A stretch of DNA of 64,000 nt, taken from assembly GCA_964372215.1 (NCBI GenBank), contig CAYJQC010000004.1, forward strand, positions 62,001 through 126,000. Direction: 5' to 3'. Under the pieces are notes generated by a model. The model saw nothing but the letters and a program-made list of their open reading frames with translations. It ran no database searches and was not told the origin of the DNA. Below are positions 42,168 to 51,704 of this stretch, one piece after another (within the stretch, counting starts at the first letter, position 1; each line of letters begins with the position of its first letter). This DNA is from DAIMFL01 sp964372215 (GTDB lineage: Bacteria > Pseudomonadota > Alphaproteobacteria > Dongiales > Dongiaceae). The position numbers were made by a program, and so were the translations under genes.

Positions 42168-44315
42168 ATGGCGCAGCCGGCAGATCTCGCGCCCGGTGTC
42201 GGGCGGTCCGCGACGGCCGGCTCGCTGGCACGCCTGCTTTCGCCCCGCACCGTGGCCATCATCGGCGCCTCGGACGATCCGGCGCGCATCGGCGGCCGGC
42301 CGCTGAGCTATCTGCTGGCCGCCGGGTTCGCCGGCGCGATCTACCCGATCAACCCGAACCGGGAGCGGGTGCAGGGCGTGCCGGCCTTTCCCTCGATCTC
42401 CTCGGCGCCGTCGCCGATCGACGTCGCGGTGATCGCATTGCCGGCAGCGCAGACCGTCGCCGCGGTGCGCGACTGCGCCGCCAAGGGGGTCGGCGCCTGC
42501 ATCATCTTCAGTTCCGGATTTGCCGAGATCGGGGGCGAGGGCGAAGCGCGACAGACGGAGATCGCCGCGATCGGCCGGGCCCACGGCATGCGCATCGTCG
42601 GGCCCAACTGTCTCGGCCTGTTCAACGTCGAGGCCGGCTTCTATCCGACCTTCACCTCCTCTCTCGACCGCGGCCTGCCGCAGCGTGGGCGATTGTCGAT
42701 CGTCAGCCAGAGCGGCGCGTTCGGCAGCCATCTCTACTATCTCGCGCGGATGCGCGGCGTCGGGATGCGCTACTGGCTGACCAGCGGCAACGAGTGCGAC
42801 GTGCAGATGGCAGAGTATTTGCGCTGGGTCGCGGACGATCCGGAGACCGACGTGATCCTCGCCTATGCCGAGGGCGTAAAGCAGGCGTCGCCACTCATCG
42901 AGGGCTTCGAGCGGGCAAGGGGAAACCGCAAGCCGGTGGTGTTCATGAAGGTCGGGCGTTCCGCGCTGGGCGCCGAGACGGCGAGCTCGCACACCGCGTC
43001 GCTGACCGGCACCGATTCGGTCTTCGATGCGATGCTTCGCCAGTACGGCGTGCATCGCGCCCGCACCAGCGAGGAGCTGATCGACATCGCCTATGCCTGC
43101 GGCCAGGGCCGCTATTTCACGGGCAACCGTATCGGGCTGATTACAATGTCCGGCGGTGTCGGCGCGCTGATGGCCGACGACGCGGCCGAGCATGGTCTCG
43201 ACGTCCCGCCGCTGCCCGAACCGACCCAGCACGAGCTCAAGCGGATCCTGCCCTATGCTGCGGTGCGCAACCCGGTCGACATCACCGCCCAGGCGTTCAA
43301 CGATCTGAGCCTGGTGACGACGAATTTCGAACTGATGCTGCGGGACGGCGGCTACGACGCGGTGCTGGCCTTTTTCACCAGCATTCCAGGTTCGCCGGCA
43401 ATGTCGGAGCCGTTGCTGGCGATGATGGCGAAGCTGCGCGCGCGGTATCCGGATCGCCTGATGATTCTCTCCATGCTGGTGCCGGCCGCCTTGCAGGCGC
43501 GCTACGAGGCCGCCGGCTACCCGGTTTTCGAGGACCCGTCGCGCGCCATCGCGGCGATCGCTGCGTTGGGCCGATTCGGCCGCAGCTTCGCCAGCGGTCG
43601 CCGAGACCCGCCGCCGATCGCCGGCATGGCCGCGCTGCCGCCCGCCGGCGCGCTCGGGGAACACGCTGCCAAGGGGCTGCTGGCTGCCGCCGGCATTCCG
43701 GTGGTCGAGGAGCGCCTGGCCGCCAGCGCGACCGAGGCGGTCGCAGCGTTCACCGAGTTTGGCCGTCCCGTGGTCCTCAAGATCGCCTCGCCGGATATCG
43801 CCCACAAGACCGAGATCGGCGGCGTGCTGCTCGGTCTCGGTGACGCCGAGGCGGTGGCGCAAGGCTTCGACACCTTGGCCGCCCGGGCCCGAGAGCATCG
43901 GCCCGACGCGCGCATCGACGGCGTGCTGGTGGCGCCGATGCTCGCCGGCGGCGTCGAGACCATCATCGGCGTGCAGCGCGATCCGGTGTTCGGCCCGGTC
44001 GTCATGTTCGGCCTTGGCGGCGTCTTTGTGGAGGTGCTGAAGGATGTGACCTTCCGGCTGGCGCCGTTCGACGTGGCGGAGGCGCGGGCGATGATCCGCG
44101 AGATCAAGGGCGCGGCGCTGCTCGACGGCGCGCGCGGCGCACCGCCATCCGACATCGACGCGCTCGCCACGGCGCTGTCCCGCGTGTCGTGTTTCGCCGC
44201 CGCCCATGCCGACGGCATCGCGAGCATCGACATCAATCCGTTCCTGGTGTTGCCGCGCGGGCAGGGCGCGGTCGCCCTCGACGCGCTGATCGTGCCGCGC
44301 GGTCTGGATCGCTGA
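42168..44315 (+). CDS. NDP-forming acyl-CoA synthetase (acetate--CoA ligase family)
   Basis: 715 aa, the fused alpha-beta form. The CoA-binding domain (LLSPRTVAIIGASDDPARIG, YLLAAGFAGAIYPINPNRE) is followed by succinyl-CoA-ligase-like domains (IFSSGFAEIGGEG, RIVGPNCLGLFN, LSIVSQSGAFGSHLYYLARM, SSHTASLTGTDS with the likely phospho-His) and a C-terminal ATP-grasp (EHAAKGLLAAAGIPVVEERL, VVLKIASPDIAHKTEIGGVL). It activates an organic acid to its CoA thioester with ATP giving ADP. Lying directly after the acyl-CoA dehydrogenase, it would feed that enzyme. It converges with the kinase gene 8 bases downstream. Confidence 0.9.
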   Translation: MAQPADLAPGVGRSATAGSLARLLSPRTVAIIGASDDPARIGGRPLSYLLAAGFAGAIYPINPNRERVQGVPAFPSISSAPSPIDVAVIALPAAQTVAAVRDCAAKGVGACIIFSSGFAEIGGEGEARQTEIAAIGRAHGMRIVGPNCLGLFNVEAGFYPTFTSSLDRGLPQRGRLSIVSQSGAFGSHLYYLARMRGVGMRYWLTSGNECDVQMAEYLRWVADDPETDVILAYAEGVKQASPLIEGFERARGNRKPVVFMKVGRSALGAETASSHTASLTGTDSVFDAMLRQYGVHRARTSEELIDIAYACGQGRYFTGNRIGLITMSGGVGALMADDAAEHGLDVPPLPEPTQHELKRILPYAAVRNPVDITAQAFNDLSLVTTNFELMLRDGGYDAVLAFFTSIPGSPAMSEPLLAMMAKLRARYPDRLMILSMLVPAALQARYEAAGYPVFEDPSRAIAAIAALGRFGRSFASGRRDPPPIAGMAALPPAGALGEHAAKGLLAAAGIPVVEERLAASATEAVAAFTEFGRPVVLKIASPDIAHKTEIGGVLLGLGDAEAVAQGFDTLAARAREHRPDARIDGVLVAPMLAGGVETIIGVQRDPVFGPVVMFGLGGVFVEVLKDVTFRLAPFDVAEARAMIREIKGAALLDGARGAPPSDIDALATALSRVSCFAAAHADGIASIDINPFLVLPRGQGAVALDALIVPRGLDR

Positions 44316-44323
44316 TCGCGCGG

Positions 44324-45574
44324 TCAGGCGAGGACGGTCGAGAACATGTCGACCGGCCCGAGCTTGCCCGATTTCAGGTGCAGCGAGACCGGGTCGGATC
44401 CGGGCATGACCGCGCGCGACAGGCCCGGCGCCATGAAGCGGTCGACCTCCAGCACCGTGGCGCCGAGCGACTTCAAGACCGCGCCCGAAGTCTCGCCGCC
44501 GGCGACCACGAACCGGCGCACGCCGCGTGCGTGCAGCCCGGCGGCGATGCCGCCGAGCAGCGATTCGCCGAGGGCGGCGGCGCGGCGGCGGCCGAGACGC
44601 TTTTGCAGGGCGGCGACCTGGTCGGGTTTCGCCGAAGTCGCGATGGCGAGCGGACCGTCGGGCAATCGCTCGGCCGCCCAGGCGATCGCGTGGGCGGCGA
44701 GGTCGCGGCCGTCGGCAGCCTCGGCGAGGTCGAGCCGCAGCACGGGGCGGCCGGCAGAAAAGTGATCGAGCTGCTCGAAGGTGCGCTCGGCGCAGCTTCC
44801 GGCCAGGACCACGCCGGCGGATTTCGGTGCGGGCAGGTCGATGGCGGCCGGCGCGCCGGCGATCCGGCCTTGGGCCCGCCACAGTTCCGGATAGTAGACG
44901 GCGACCGACGAGCCGCCGGTCATCAACGGCCAGTCGACGGTGAGCTCGGCGAGGCGTTTCAGGTCGTTCTCGTCGACCGCGTCGGCGACGGCATAGTCGA
45001 TTCCGGCGGCGCGCAGCGAGTCGACATGTCCGGCGGCGGTCCCGGCATCGAGCACGTGGTGCGGCAGCAGGCCGACCCGGCGAGAGGTCTGCTGCTGCAG
45101 CACCTTCACCAGGTCCGGCTCGCGCATCGGGGTCAGCGGATCGAAGCGCTTCGCCGACTGCGAGATCAGGCGGTCGCCGGCGAACAGATGGCCCTGGTAG
45201 ACGGTTCGGTGCACCTCCGGAAAGGCCGGGCAGAAGGCGGTGAACGCGGCTCCGGTCCGGCTCATCAGCAGATCGGCGCAGGGCCCGATATTGCCGCGCC
45301 GGGTGGAATCGAACGTGGCGCAGTACTTGAAGAAAATCTGCCGCGCGCCGGCCTGCTGCAGCAGGTCGACCGCGGCCGAGAACTGGACTACCGCGCGACC
45401 GGGCGGGGCGACCCGCGTCTTCAACCCGAACACGACGCTGTCCAACCCGTCGACGGCGTCCGGCGGCGCCGGACCGGTGAGCACGCGGCAGCGCACCCCG
45501 GCTCGGACCATGAGCGAGGCAAGTTCCAGCGCACCCGTGAGGTCGTCGGCGATGGCGCCGAAGGCGAGAGACAT
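44324..45574 (-). CDS. Four-carbon acid sugar kinase family (DUF1537), OtnK-like
   Basis: 416 aa. The N-terminal domain reads AFGAIADDLTGALELASLMV. The OtnK-type sequence follows (FFKYCATFDSTRRGNIGPCA, CPAFPEVHRTVYQGHLFAGD, DPLTPMREPDLVKVLQQQT), and the C-terminal ATP-binding domain has AGSCAERTFEQLDHF and VAGGETSGAVLKSLGA. This best fits 3-oxo-tetronate 4-kinases. The ATG at 45574 gives the family N-terminus. It is divergent from the class III aminotransferase across an operator. The usual OtnC aldolase and OtnI isomerase partners are absent, so the actual substrate may be a related four-carbon or branched acid. Confidence 0.88.
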   Translation of the reverse strand: MSLAFGAIADDLTGALELASLMVRAGVRCRVLTGPAPPDAVDGLDSVVFGLKTRVAPPGRAVVQFSAAVDLLQQAGARQIFFKYCATFDSTRRGNIGPCADLLMSRTGAAFTAFCPAFPEVHRTVYQGHLFAGDRLISQSAKRFDPLTPMREPDLVKVLQQQTSRRVGLLPHHVLDAGTAAGHVDSLRAAGIDYAVADAVDENDLKRLAELTVDWPLMTGGSSVAVYYPELWRAQGRIAGAPAAIDLPAPKSAGVVLAGSCAERTFEQLDHFSAGRPVLRLDLAEAADGRDLAAHAIAWAAERLPDGPLAIATSAKPDQVAALQKRLGRRRAAALGESLLGGIAAGLHARGVRRFVVAGGETSGAVLKSLGATVLEVDRFMAPGLSRAVMPGSDPVSLHLKSGKLGPVDMFSTVLA

Positions 45575-45591
45575 GTCGGCCGGCTCCCGAT

Positions 45592-45627
45592 TTGACAGCG
45601 TTTCACGCTTTGGATACATGATATATC
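45592..45627 (+). promoter_or_regulatory. Promoter with 15-bp operator, kinase/aminotransferase divergent region
   Basis: TTGACA (45592-45597) is followed after 17 bases by a weak -10 (TACATG, 45615). It overlaps GATACATGATATATC (45613-45627). The exact reverse complement of that 15-mer overlaps the -10 of the transketolase promoter at 47804-47818. The arrangement suggests that one repressor, probably the GntR/FCD protein encoded at 46977-47714, controls both. Confidence 0.55.
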
Positions 45628-45671
45628 AAGTGGAAAGCCCGTGACAGGGCCGCGCGGAACCCGGAACCGAG

Positions 45672-46910
45672 ATGAGCGAGCACCGCCAGACCGAGGATCT
45701 TCAACTGCAGGCGCGAGCCGCCCGGGTGATTCCCGGCGGCATGTGGGGCCACTTGAAGGTCTCCCGTCAGCCGCCCGGTTACCCACAGTTCTTCACTCGC
45801 GCCGATGGCTGCCGGGTGTGGGACGTCGACGGCCGCGAGTACATCGATTTCATGTGCAGCTGGGGGCCGATCCTGCTTGGCCACCACGATCCGGACGTCG
45901 ACGCCGCGGCCCGGGTCCAGGCCGCGCTGGGCGACTGCCTGAACGGGCCGTCGCCGCGGCTGGTCGAGCTGTCGGAGCTGATCGTCGACATGGTGCCCCA
46001 TGCCGACTGGGCGATGTTCTCCAAGAACGGCACCGACGCCACCACTGCCTGCGTCACCATCGCCCGGGCCGCCACCGGCCGGCGCAAGATCATGGTCGCC
46101 CGGCGCGCCTATCACGGTGCGGCGCCGTGGTGCACGCCGTCGCTGCTCGGCGTGACCGCGGAGGACCGGACCCATCTCGTGCATTTCGAGTACAACGACG
46201 TCGACAGCCTGCGCCAGGCGGTCGCCGAGGCCGACGGCGACCTCGCCGGGGTGCTGGTCTCGGCGTTCCGCCACGATCTCGGCCGCGACCACGCGATGCC
46301 GACCCGGGAATTCGCCGCCGCGGCGCGGGACCTGTGCGACGCGACCGGTGCCGCGCTGATCGTCGACGACGTGCGCGCCGGGTTTCGCCTCGATCTCGGC
46401 GGCAGCTGGGAACTGGTCGGCGTGCGCCCGGACCTGTCGGCCTGGAGCAAGGCGATCGCCAACGGCCATGCCCTGGCCGCGGTCACCGGCAACGACCGCT
46501 TCCGCGACGCGGCGTCGAGCATCTTCACCACCGGCTCGTTCTGGTGCGCCGCGGTGCCGATGGCGGCGGCGATCGCTACCCTCACCAAGCTGCGCGCGGT
46601 CGACGGCATCGGCCACATGCGGGCCATGGGCCAGCGGCTGCGCGACGGGCTGGCCGCACAGGCGGCGCGCCACGGCGTACGGTTGCGCCAGAGCGGCCCG
46701 CCGCAGATGCCGCTGGTCATGTTCGAGGACGATCCCGACCTGGCGAAGGGCATGCTGTTCTGCCGGGAAGCGCTGCGCCGGGGCGTGTTCCTGCACCAGA
46801 GCCACACCATGTTTCTCTCGGTCGCGCATCAGCCGGCGGATATCGACCGCGCGCTGGAAGCAACCGATGGGGCGCTTGCCGTGGTGGCCGGGCAGTTTGC
46901 GACGGCATGA
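45672..46910 (+). CDS. Class III aminotransferase (glutamate-1-semialdehyde aminotransferase-like)
   Basis: 412 aa. The PLP lysine is Lys260 in LSAWSKAIANGHALAAV, with the ring-N aspartate in ALIVDDVRAGFRLDLGG and the phosphate-binding SKNGTDATTACVTIARAAT. The N-terminus RVIPGGMWGHLKVSRQP resembles HemL-type enzymes, but the family also covers many catabolic transaminases. A housekeeping HemL role is unlikely given the catabolic neighbours: kinase, split transketolase and importer. It probably removes or adds an amino group on a sugar or short hydroxy-acid intermediate. It is followed 66 bases later by the GntR-family regulator. Confidence 0.88.
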   Translation: MSEHRQTEDLQLQARAARVIPGGMWGHLKVSRQPPGYPQFFTRADGCRVWDVDGREYIDFMCSWGPILLGHHDPDVDAAARVQAALGDCLNGPSPRLVELSELIVDMVPHADWAMFSKNGTDATTACVTIARAATGRRKIMVARRAYHGAAPWCTPSLLGVTAEDRTHLVHFEYNDVDSLRQAVAEADGDLAGVLVSAFRHDLGRDHAMPTREFAAAARDLCDATGAALIVDDVRAGFRLDLGGSWELVGVRPDLSAWSKAIANGHALAAVTGNDRFRDAASSIFTTGSFWCAAVPMAAAIATLTKLRAVDGIGHMRAMGQRLRDGLAAQAARHGVRLRQSGPPQMPLVMFEDDPDLAKGMLFCREALRRGVFLHQSHTMFLSVAHQPADIDRALEATDGALAVVAGQFATA

Positions 46911-46976
46911 CACGACGATGACGGTTCGCGACAACAATGCTCGCGCAACACAGGCCGGCGCGCAGAGGGCTGGCGC

Positions 46977-47714
46977 ATGACGCCGAGCATGCTGGTCGAG
47001 CTGTTCGCCGAAGACAAGGAGATCCGGCCGGTCGAGTCGCAGAGCCTCGCCGACCAGGTCTATCGTCAGTTGCGCGAAAGCCTGATGCGCGGCCGTTTCC
47101 AGCCACATCAGCGGCTCAAGGTGCGCGATCTGGCGGCGGCGCTGGGCACCAGCGAGACGCCGGTGCGCGAGGCGATCTTCCAGCTGGTGCGCGACCGCGC
47201 CATCGAACTGAAGCCGCGCCACTACATCCGGGTGCGCCGCCTCACCGTCGCCGAGTATCTGGAGATCCGCGACATCCGGCTGCGGCTCGAGCCCCTGGCT
47301 GCGGAGCGCGCCCTGCAGCACATGGACGCCGAGACCTTGGCGCGATTGGCGGAATCCCACGACGCGCTGATCGCAGCCGAACAGCGCGGGGATCATCCCC
47401 AGGCGATCCAGATGAACTTCGATTTCCATTTCGGCATCTACTGGAAGTCGCAGATGCCGGTTCTGATCGAGCTGCTGGAGAGCCTGTGGATCCAGGTCGG
47501 GCCATTGCTCAACCACCTCTATCCCTTTGGCCGCCCGACCTATCCCGGGCGCCATCAGCACGAGCACGTGCTGGAGGCGCTGCGGCGGCGCGATCGCGAA
47601 GGGCTGTGCGAGGCGATCCGTCAGGATCTGCTCGAGGGCGGGCAGAACTTCCTGCGCCATATCGAGGAGATCGAGCGGCGCGAGGCGGCCGACGCGGCCG
47701 ACGCGGCCGGCTGA
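46977..47714 (+). CDS. GntR-family transcriptional regulator (FCD domain)
   Basis: 245 aa. The winged helix contains QSLADQVYRQLRESLMRGRF, then RLKVRDLAAALGTSETPVRE and IFQLVRDRAIELKP. The FCD effector domain has EYLEIRDIRLRLEPLAAERA, MNFDFHFGIYWKSQM, PTYPGRHQHEHVLEALRRRD and LLEGGQNFLRHIEEIE. His and Asp residues in the FCD helices would coordinate a metal and the inducer. Situated in the middle of the locus, it is the best candidate to bind the repeated GATACATGATATATC operator at 45613 and 47804. The last residues form an Ala/Asp repeat. Confidence 0.92.
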   Translation: MTPSMLVELFAEDKEIRPVESQSLADQVYRQLRESLMRGRFQPHQRLKVRDLAAALGTSETPVREAIFQLVRDRAIELKPRHYIRVRRLTVAEYLEIRDIRLRLEPLAAERALQHMDAETLARLAESHDALIAAEQRGDHPQAIQMNFDFHFGIYWKSQMPVLIELLESLWIQVGPLLNHLYPFGRPTYPGRHQHEHVLEALRRRDREGLCEAIRQDLLEGGQNFLRHIEEIERREAADAADAAG

Positions 47715-47776
47715 GCCGGCCCGGCAATGGCGCGGTTCGCCGCGAGCCGGTACGATGATAGGGCGGGTGCGCCCGG

Positions 47777-47818
47777 TTGACACGGAATTAGGCGTGAGGT
47801 TTAGATATATCATGTATC
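47777..47818 (+). promoter_or_regulatory. Promoter of the transketolase/importer genes with overlapping operator
   Basis: TTGACA (47777-47782), an 18-base spacer and TTAGAT (47801-47806) form a sigma-70-like promoter. GATATATCATGTATC (47804-47818) overlaps the -10 and start region and is the exact reverse complement of the operator at 45613-45627. Repressor binding here would block RNA polymerase. The first downstream gene begins at 47927. Confidence 0.6.
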
Positions 47819-47926
47819 AAACGACGGAACGGAACGGTCGGCCGATTGCGAGCCGACTAGTTCTGCAGTTTCGGCGGCGTCGAGCTGCTCCGCCGTCGCG
47901 GCGGGGCAGCTAGGGAAGGGGGCGCC

Positions 47927-48841
47927 ATGGCGGCGATCGGAGGGGCAATGCAAGCCGCCGCGCAGCGATCGGCGCGGGGCCGCAATGTCTCGATCGATTT
48001 TCTCGAGGACCGCGCCAAGTTCGTCCGGCTCGAGACCCTGCGCCTGTCGCGCATTGCCGGCGCCGGGCACTACTCCAGTACCTTCTCGGCGGCCGAGCTG
48101 TTCGCCGCCCTGTACTACGCCCATCTCCGGGTCAATCCGGCGGAGCCGAAATGGCCCGACCGCGACCGGTTCATCCTGAGCAAGGGGCACGCCGCGATCG
48201 GCCTGTATCCGATCCTCGGCGATCTCGGATTCTTCGATCCGAAGCTGCTAGACAGCTACACCCGCCTCGGCAGTCCGTTCGGCGACCACCCGGACATGAA
48301 GAAGATTCCCGGCATCGACTTCAGCTCGGGCTCGCTCGGCCATGGGTTGTCGATCGCCCTCGGCATGGCGCTTGCGGGCCGGGTTCAGAAGCGCGACTTC
48401 CGGGTATTCTGCATGTTGGGCGACGGCGAGCTGCACGAGGGACAGGTCTGGGAGGCGGCGATGGCGGCGGGCCATTTCCGCCTGCAGTCGCTGGTCGGCA
48501 TCGTCGACCGCAATCAGCTCTGCATCGACGGCCGCACCGAAGAGATCATGACGGTCGAGCCGCTGGCCGACCGTTTCGCCAGCTTCGGCTGGGCGGTCGC
48601 TCGTATCGACGGCCACGACCTGCCGACGATCCTGGCCACGCTCGACGGACTTGCCCCGCCGGGCGAAGGCAAGCCGCAGCTCATCATCGCCGACACCATC
48701 AAGGGCCGCGGCGTGAGCTGGATGGAGCTCAGCCTCAACTGGCATGTCGGCAACCTGGCCGGCGAGGACTACGACGACGCCGAAGCGCAGATCATCGCCG
48801 GGCTCAAACCGCGTGCAACGGAGGCCCGGGAGCATGGCTGA
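47927..48841 (+). CDS. Transketolase, N-terminal (TPP-binding) subunit
   Basis: 304 aa, the split type. The sequence contains LSRIAGAGHYSSTFSAAELF, ILSKGHAAIGLYPILGDLGF, GSLGHGLSIALGMAL and the TPP/Mg motif MLGDGELHEGQVWEAAMAAG followed by VDRNQ, as in transketolase alpha subunits. With the next gene it forms the complete enzyme, which moves two-carbon ketol units between sugars. GGGAAGGGGGCGCC precedes the ATG at 47927. The stop overlaps the next start by eight bases. Split transketolases in catabolic operons often act on unusual sugars such as apulose-4-phosphate rather than in the pentose phosphate pathway. Confidence 0.92.
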   Translation: MAAIGGAMQAAAQRSARGRNVSIDFLEDRAKFVRLETLRLSRIAGAGHYSSTFSAAELFAALYYAHLRVNPAEPKWPDRDRFILSKGHAAIGLYPILGDLGFFDPKLLDSYTRLGSPFGDHPDMKKIPGIDFSSGSLGHGLSIALGMALAGRVQKRDFRVFCMLGDGELHEGQVWEAAMAAGHFRLQSLVGIVDRNQLCIDGRTEEIMTVEPLADRFASFGWAVARIDGHDLPTILATLDGLAPPGEGKPQLIIADTIKGRGVSWMELSLNWHVGNLAGEDYDDAEAQIIAGLKPRATEAREHG

Positions 48842-49895
48842 GCCGGTCCGGACCGCAGCCGAAAGTACCGCGGCGCAAGACCAGAGCGACCTGTTCCGCG
48901 GTACCGGCAGCGATGTCGCCCTCAAGAGTGCGAAGTCGGTGCGCGGCACGCCGGCGAAGAGCCTGCCGGCCTTCGTGCTCGGTGAGGAGCTCGCCGATCT
49001 GGCCGATCACGATCCGCGCATCGTGGTGATGACCGCCGATCTCGCCTCGGCCAACCGCACCGCCGATTTCAAGGCGCGTCATCCCGAGCGCTTCTTCGAT
49101 TTCGGCATTGCCGAGAAGAACATGATCACCGCGGCCGCCGGCTTCGCCGCCGCCGGTCATGTCTGTTACGCCGCGAGCTTCGCCTCGTTCTCGGCGATCC
49201 TGTGCGCGGAGCAGATCCGCACCGACTGCGCCTATCCGGCCATGCCGGTCCGGATCGTCGGGCATCACTCCGGCATATCCATGGGTTTCTACGGCTCGAG
49301 CCACCATGCGATCGAGGATCTCGGCATGATGCGCGCGATCCCCAACCTCACGGTGGTCTGCGTCGCCGACGCCAACCAGTTGCGCGCGGTGCTGCGTGCC
49401 TCGCTCGACCATCCCGGCGCCATGTACATCCGCCTCGGCCGCGGCCGCGATCCGCAGGTGTACGACGCGGTGCCGGCGGACTTCGCCTTCGGTCGGGCCG
49501 CGAAGCTGCGCGACGGCCGCGACCTCACCATCATCGCCACCGGGTCGGAGCTGCGTGCGGCGCTCGATGCCGCAGCGCTGCTGGCCGCCGAGGGCATCTC
49601 GGCGCGGGTGCTCGACATACACACGGTAAAGCCGCTCGACGCCGCGGCGGTGCAGGCCGCCGCGGCCGAGACCGGCGCGATTCTGACGGTCGAGGAGCAC
49701 AATATCGTCGGCGGCCTCGGCAGCGCGGTGGCTGAAGTGCTGGTCGACGGGCCGCGCTTGCCGTTCCGCCGGCTGGGTGTGCCGGACGAGTTCGCGCCGG
49801 TCGGTCCGCCGGCGGCGCTCTATGCCCATTATCGGCTCGACGCCGCCGGCGTGGCGGCGGTCGCGCGCGAGCTGCTCGCTGAACGGACGGACTAG
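48834..49895 (+). CDS. Transketolase, C-terminal (pyrimidine-binding) subunit
   Basis: 353 aa. The pyrimidine-binding domain reads ADLASANRTADFKARHPERF, FDFGIAEKNMITAAAGFAAA and IRTDCAYPAMPVRIVGHHSG, with the conserved Glu in GIAEKNM. The C-terminal domain contains LTIIATGSELRAALDAAALL and LTVEEHNIVGGLGSAVAEVL. The ATG at 48834 lies inside the end of the N-subunit gene, so translation is coupled. The first 40 residues are polar and probably flexible. It is followed 114 bases later by the importer binding protein, placing sugar metabolism and uptake in one unit. Confidence 0.92.
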   Translation: MAEPVRTAAESTAAQDQSDLFRGTGSDVALKSAKSVRGTPAKSLPAFVLGEELADLADHDPRIVVMTADLASANRTADFKARHPERFFDFGIAEKNMITAAAGFAAAGHVCYAASFASFSAILCAEQIRTDCAYPAMPVRIVGHHSGISMGFYGSSHHAIEDLGMMRAIPNLTVVCVADANQLRAVLRASLDHPGAMYIRLGRGRDPQVYDAVPADFAFGRAAKLRDGRDLTIIATGSELRAALDAAALLAAEGISARVLDIHTVKPLDAAAVQAAAAETGAILTVEEHNIVGGLGSAVAEVLVDGPRLPFRRLGVPDEFAPVGPPAALYAHYRLDAAGVAAVARELLAERTD

Positions 49896-50009
49896 GCCGG
49901 ACCGATGGCGCCGGCGCTGCGCGACAGCGAGACGAAGACCCCGGTGAGACGCAGTCCGGCCGGGGAGACGGGACGAGCAACGACTCCAGGGAGCACAAGG
50001 GAGACAACA

Positions 50010-51632
50010 ATGGAAACCATCAACAGGCATCCGCATCGTGGCAGGCTCGCCGCGCTGTTGGCAGCGACCGCGCTGTCGCTGTCCGTCGCCGCCGGCTTAG
50101 CCAGCACGGCCAAGGCGGCCGACGACAAGCCGCTGGTGATCGCCCGCAACATGGACTTGAATTCACTCGATCCGGCGCGCGCGTTCTGCGACACCTGCCA
50201 GATCTACGTGAGTTCGGCGTACGAATCCCTGGTCGGCATGGGCGCCGACAACAAGACCCTCGTTCCGCTGTTGGCCAGCAGCTGGGACGTAAGCGACGAC
50301 CAGACCAGGTTCACCTTCCATCTCGATCCGAAGGCGGTATTTTCCGATGGCTCGCCGGTCGAATCCAAGGACGTCAAGTGGTCGTGGGAGCGGCTCGCCA
50401 ACATGAAGGGCGGCCCGTCCTTCATGATGGACGGCGTGACCAGCATCGAGACGCCGGATGCGGCCACCGTCGTCGTCACCATGGCGGCCTCGAACTCGGA
50501 ATTCCTCGGCGTGCTGACCGCGCCCTATACCGGGGTCATCAACAGCGACGTGGCCGGCGCCAACGGTGCCCTGGCCTCTGCCGACGCCGCCACCGCCGAC
50601 ACCTCGGAGCCGTGGTTCCTGGGGAACTCGGCGGGCAGCGGCCCGTTCGTCCTGGCGACCTATCGCCCGGATGACGAGCTGCGGCTGAAGCGCAACGACA
50701 ACTACTGGAGGACGGCGCCGGCGATCGCCGAGGTGGTGATCAAGCAGACCAAGGACGCGGTGGCCCAGGCGCAGATGCTGGAGAGCGGCTCGGCCGACAT
50801 CGCCATGCAGATCGACCCGGACACCGCGAAGACCATCAGCAACGACAATGTCGTGGTCACCACCGCGCCGTCGCTCAACTTCGTCTATGTCGCGCTCAGC
50901 CCCGGCGCCAAGGACAACAAGGTGCCGTTGACCCCGAAGATCCGCGAGGCCTTCGGCTATGCCCTCGACTACCAGGGCATCATCGATTTCACCCTTGGCG
51001 GGGCCGGCAAGCTCCAGGCGGCGCCGATCCCCAATGGATTCCCGGGAACCGCAGGCCTGCCGCTGCCGGTACAGGACATCGAGAAGGCCAAGGCGCTGCT
51101 CGCGGAGGCCGGCGTCGGAGACGGGTTCGAGATCGAGGCCCGGTATCCCGACGTCAACTCCTACGGCGTCGATTTCAACCTGATGATGCAGAAGGTCCAG
51201 CAGGACCTCGCCAAGGTGAACATCAAGGTCAGCCTGCAGCCGCTCACCTTCTCGGTCTGGCGCGAGCAGGTGAACGGCGACGGCATTCCGCTGACCGCCG
51301 TGTTCTACGCACCGGACTACTATGGTTCGGCCCAATACGTGCAGTATTTCGCCATGATGGACGGCACCGCCTGGTCGCGCCGTGCCGGTGCCGCCAACGA
51401 TCCCTCGGTCCTCAACCCGCGCGAGGCGGACCTGCTGAAGCAGGCCCTGGCTTCGGGCGGCGACACGATGGAGAAGCTCTATGAAGAGCTCGGCATGGAG
51501 ATGATCAAGGACCGGGTCATCTTTCCGCTGGTCAGCCCCGATCTGGTGCTGGCGCATCTGAAGGACGTGAAGGGCGTGCGCTACAGCGCCTGCTGCAACC
51601 TGCCGCTGTCCGAGATCAGCCGCGGGGAGTAG
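50010..51632 (+). CDS. Dpp/Opp-family ABC transporter substrate-binding protein
   Basis: 540 aa. A Sec signal (RLAALLAATALSLSVAAGLA, cleavage near AKAADD) is followed by LVIARNMDLNSLDPARAFCD, the typical start of family-5 extracellular solute-binding proteins. LVPLLASSWDVSDDQTRFTF, FSDGSPVESKDVKWSWERLA and GSGPFVLATYRPDDELRLKR are family markers. It binds the imported compound in the periplasm. The ATG at 50010 follows AAGGGAGACAACA. Given the transketolase/kinase partners the cargo may be a sugar or amino-sugar derivative rather than a peptide, as is known for some members of this family. A strong hairpin follows the gene. Confidence 0.92.
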   Translation: METINRHPHRGRLAALLAATALSLSVAAGLASTAKAADDKPLVIARNMDLNSLDPARAFCDTCQIYVSSAYESLVGMGADNKTLVPLLASSWDVSDDQTRFTFHLDPKAVFSDGSPVESKDVKWSWERLANMKGGPSFMMDGVTSIETPDAATVVVTMAASNSEFLGVLTAPYTGVINSDVAGANGALASADAATADTSEPWFLGNSAGSGPFVLATYRPDDELRLKRNDNYWRTAPAIAEVVIKQTKDAVAQAQMLESGSADIAMQIDPDTAKTISNDNVVVTTAPSLNFVYVALSPGAKDNKVPLTPKIREAFGYALDYQGIIDFTLGGAGKLQAAPIPNGFPGTAGLPLPVQDIEKAKALLAEAGVGDGFEIEARYPDVNSYGVDFNLMMQKVQQDLAKVNIKVSLQPLTFSVWREQVNGDGIPLTAVFYAPDYYGSAQYVQYFAMMDGTAWSRRAGAANDPSVLNPREADLLKQALASGGDTMEKLYEELGMEMIKDRVIFPLVSPDLVLAHLKDVKGVRYSACCNLPLSEISRGE

Positions 51633-51704
51633 GGGCGGCGTGAAGCTGCCGCGTCTGTCCGGCGGCTGCGCGACAGCCAGTGACGCAATGCCCGCTTGCG
51701 AAGG

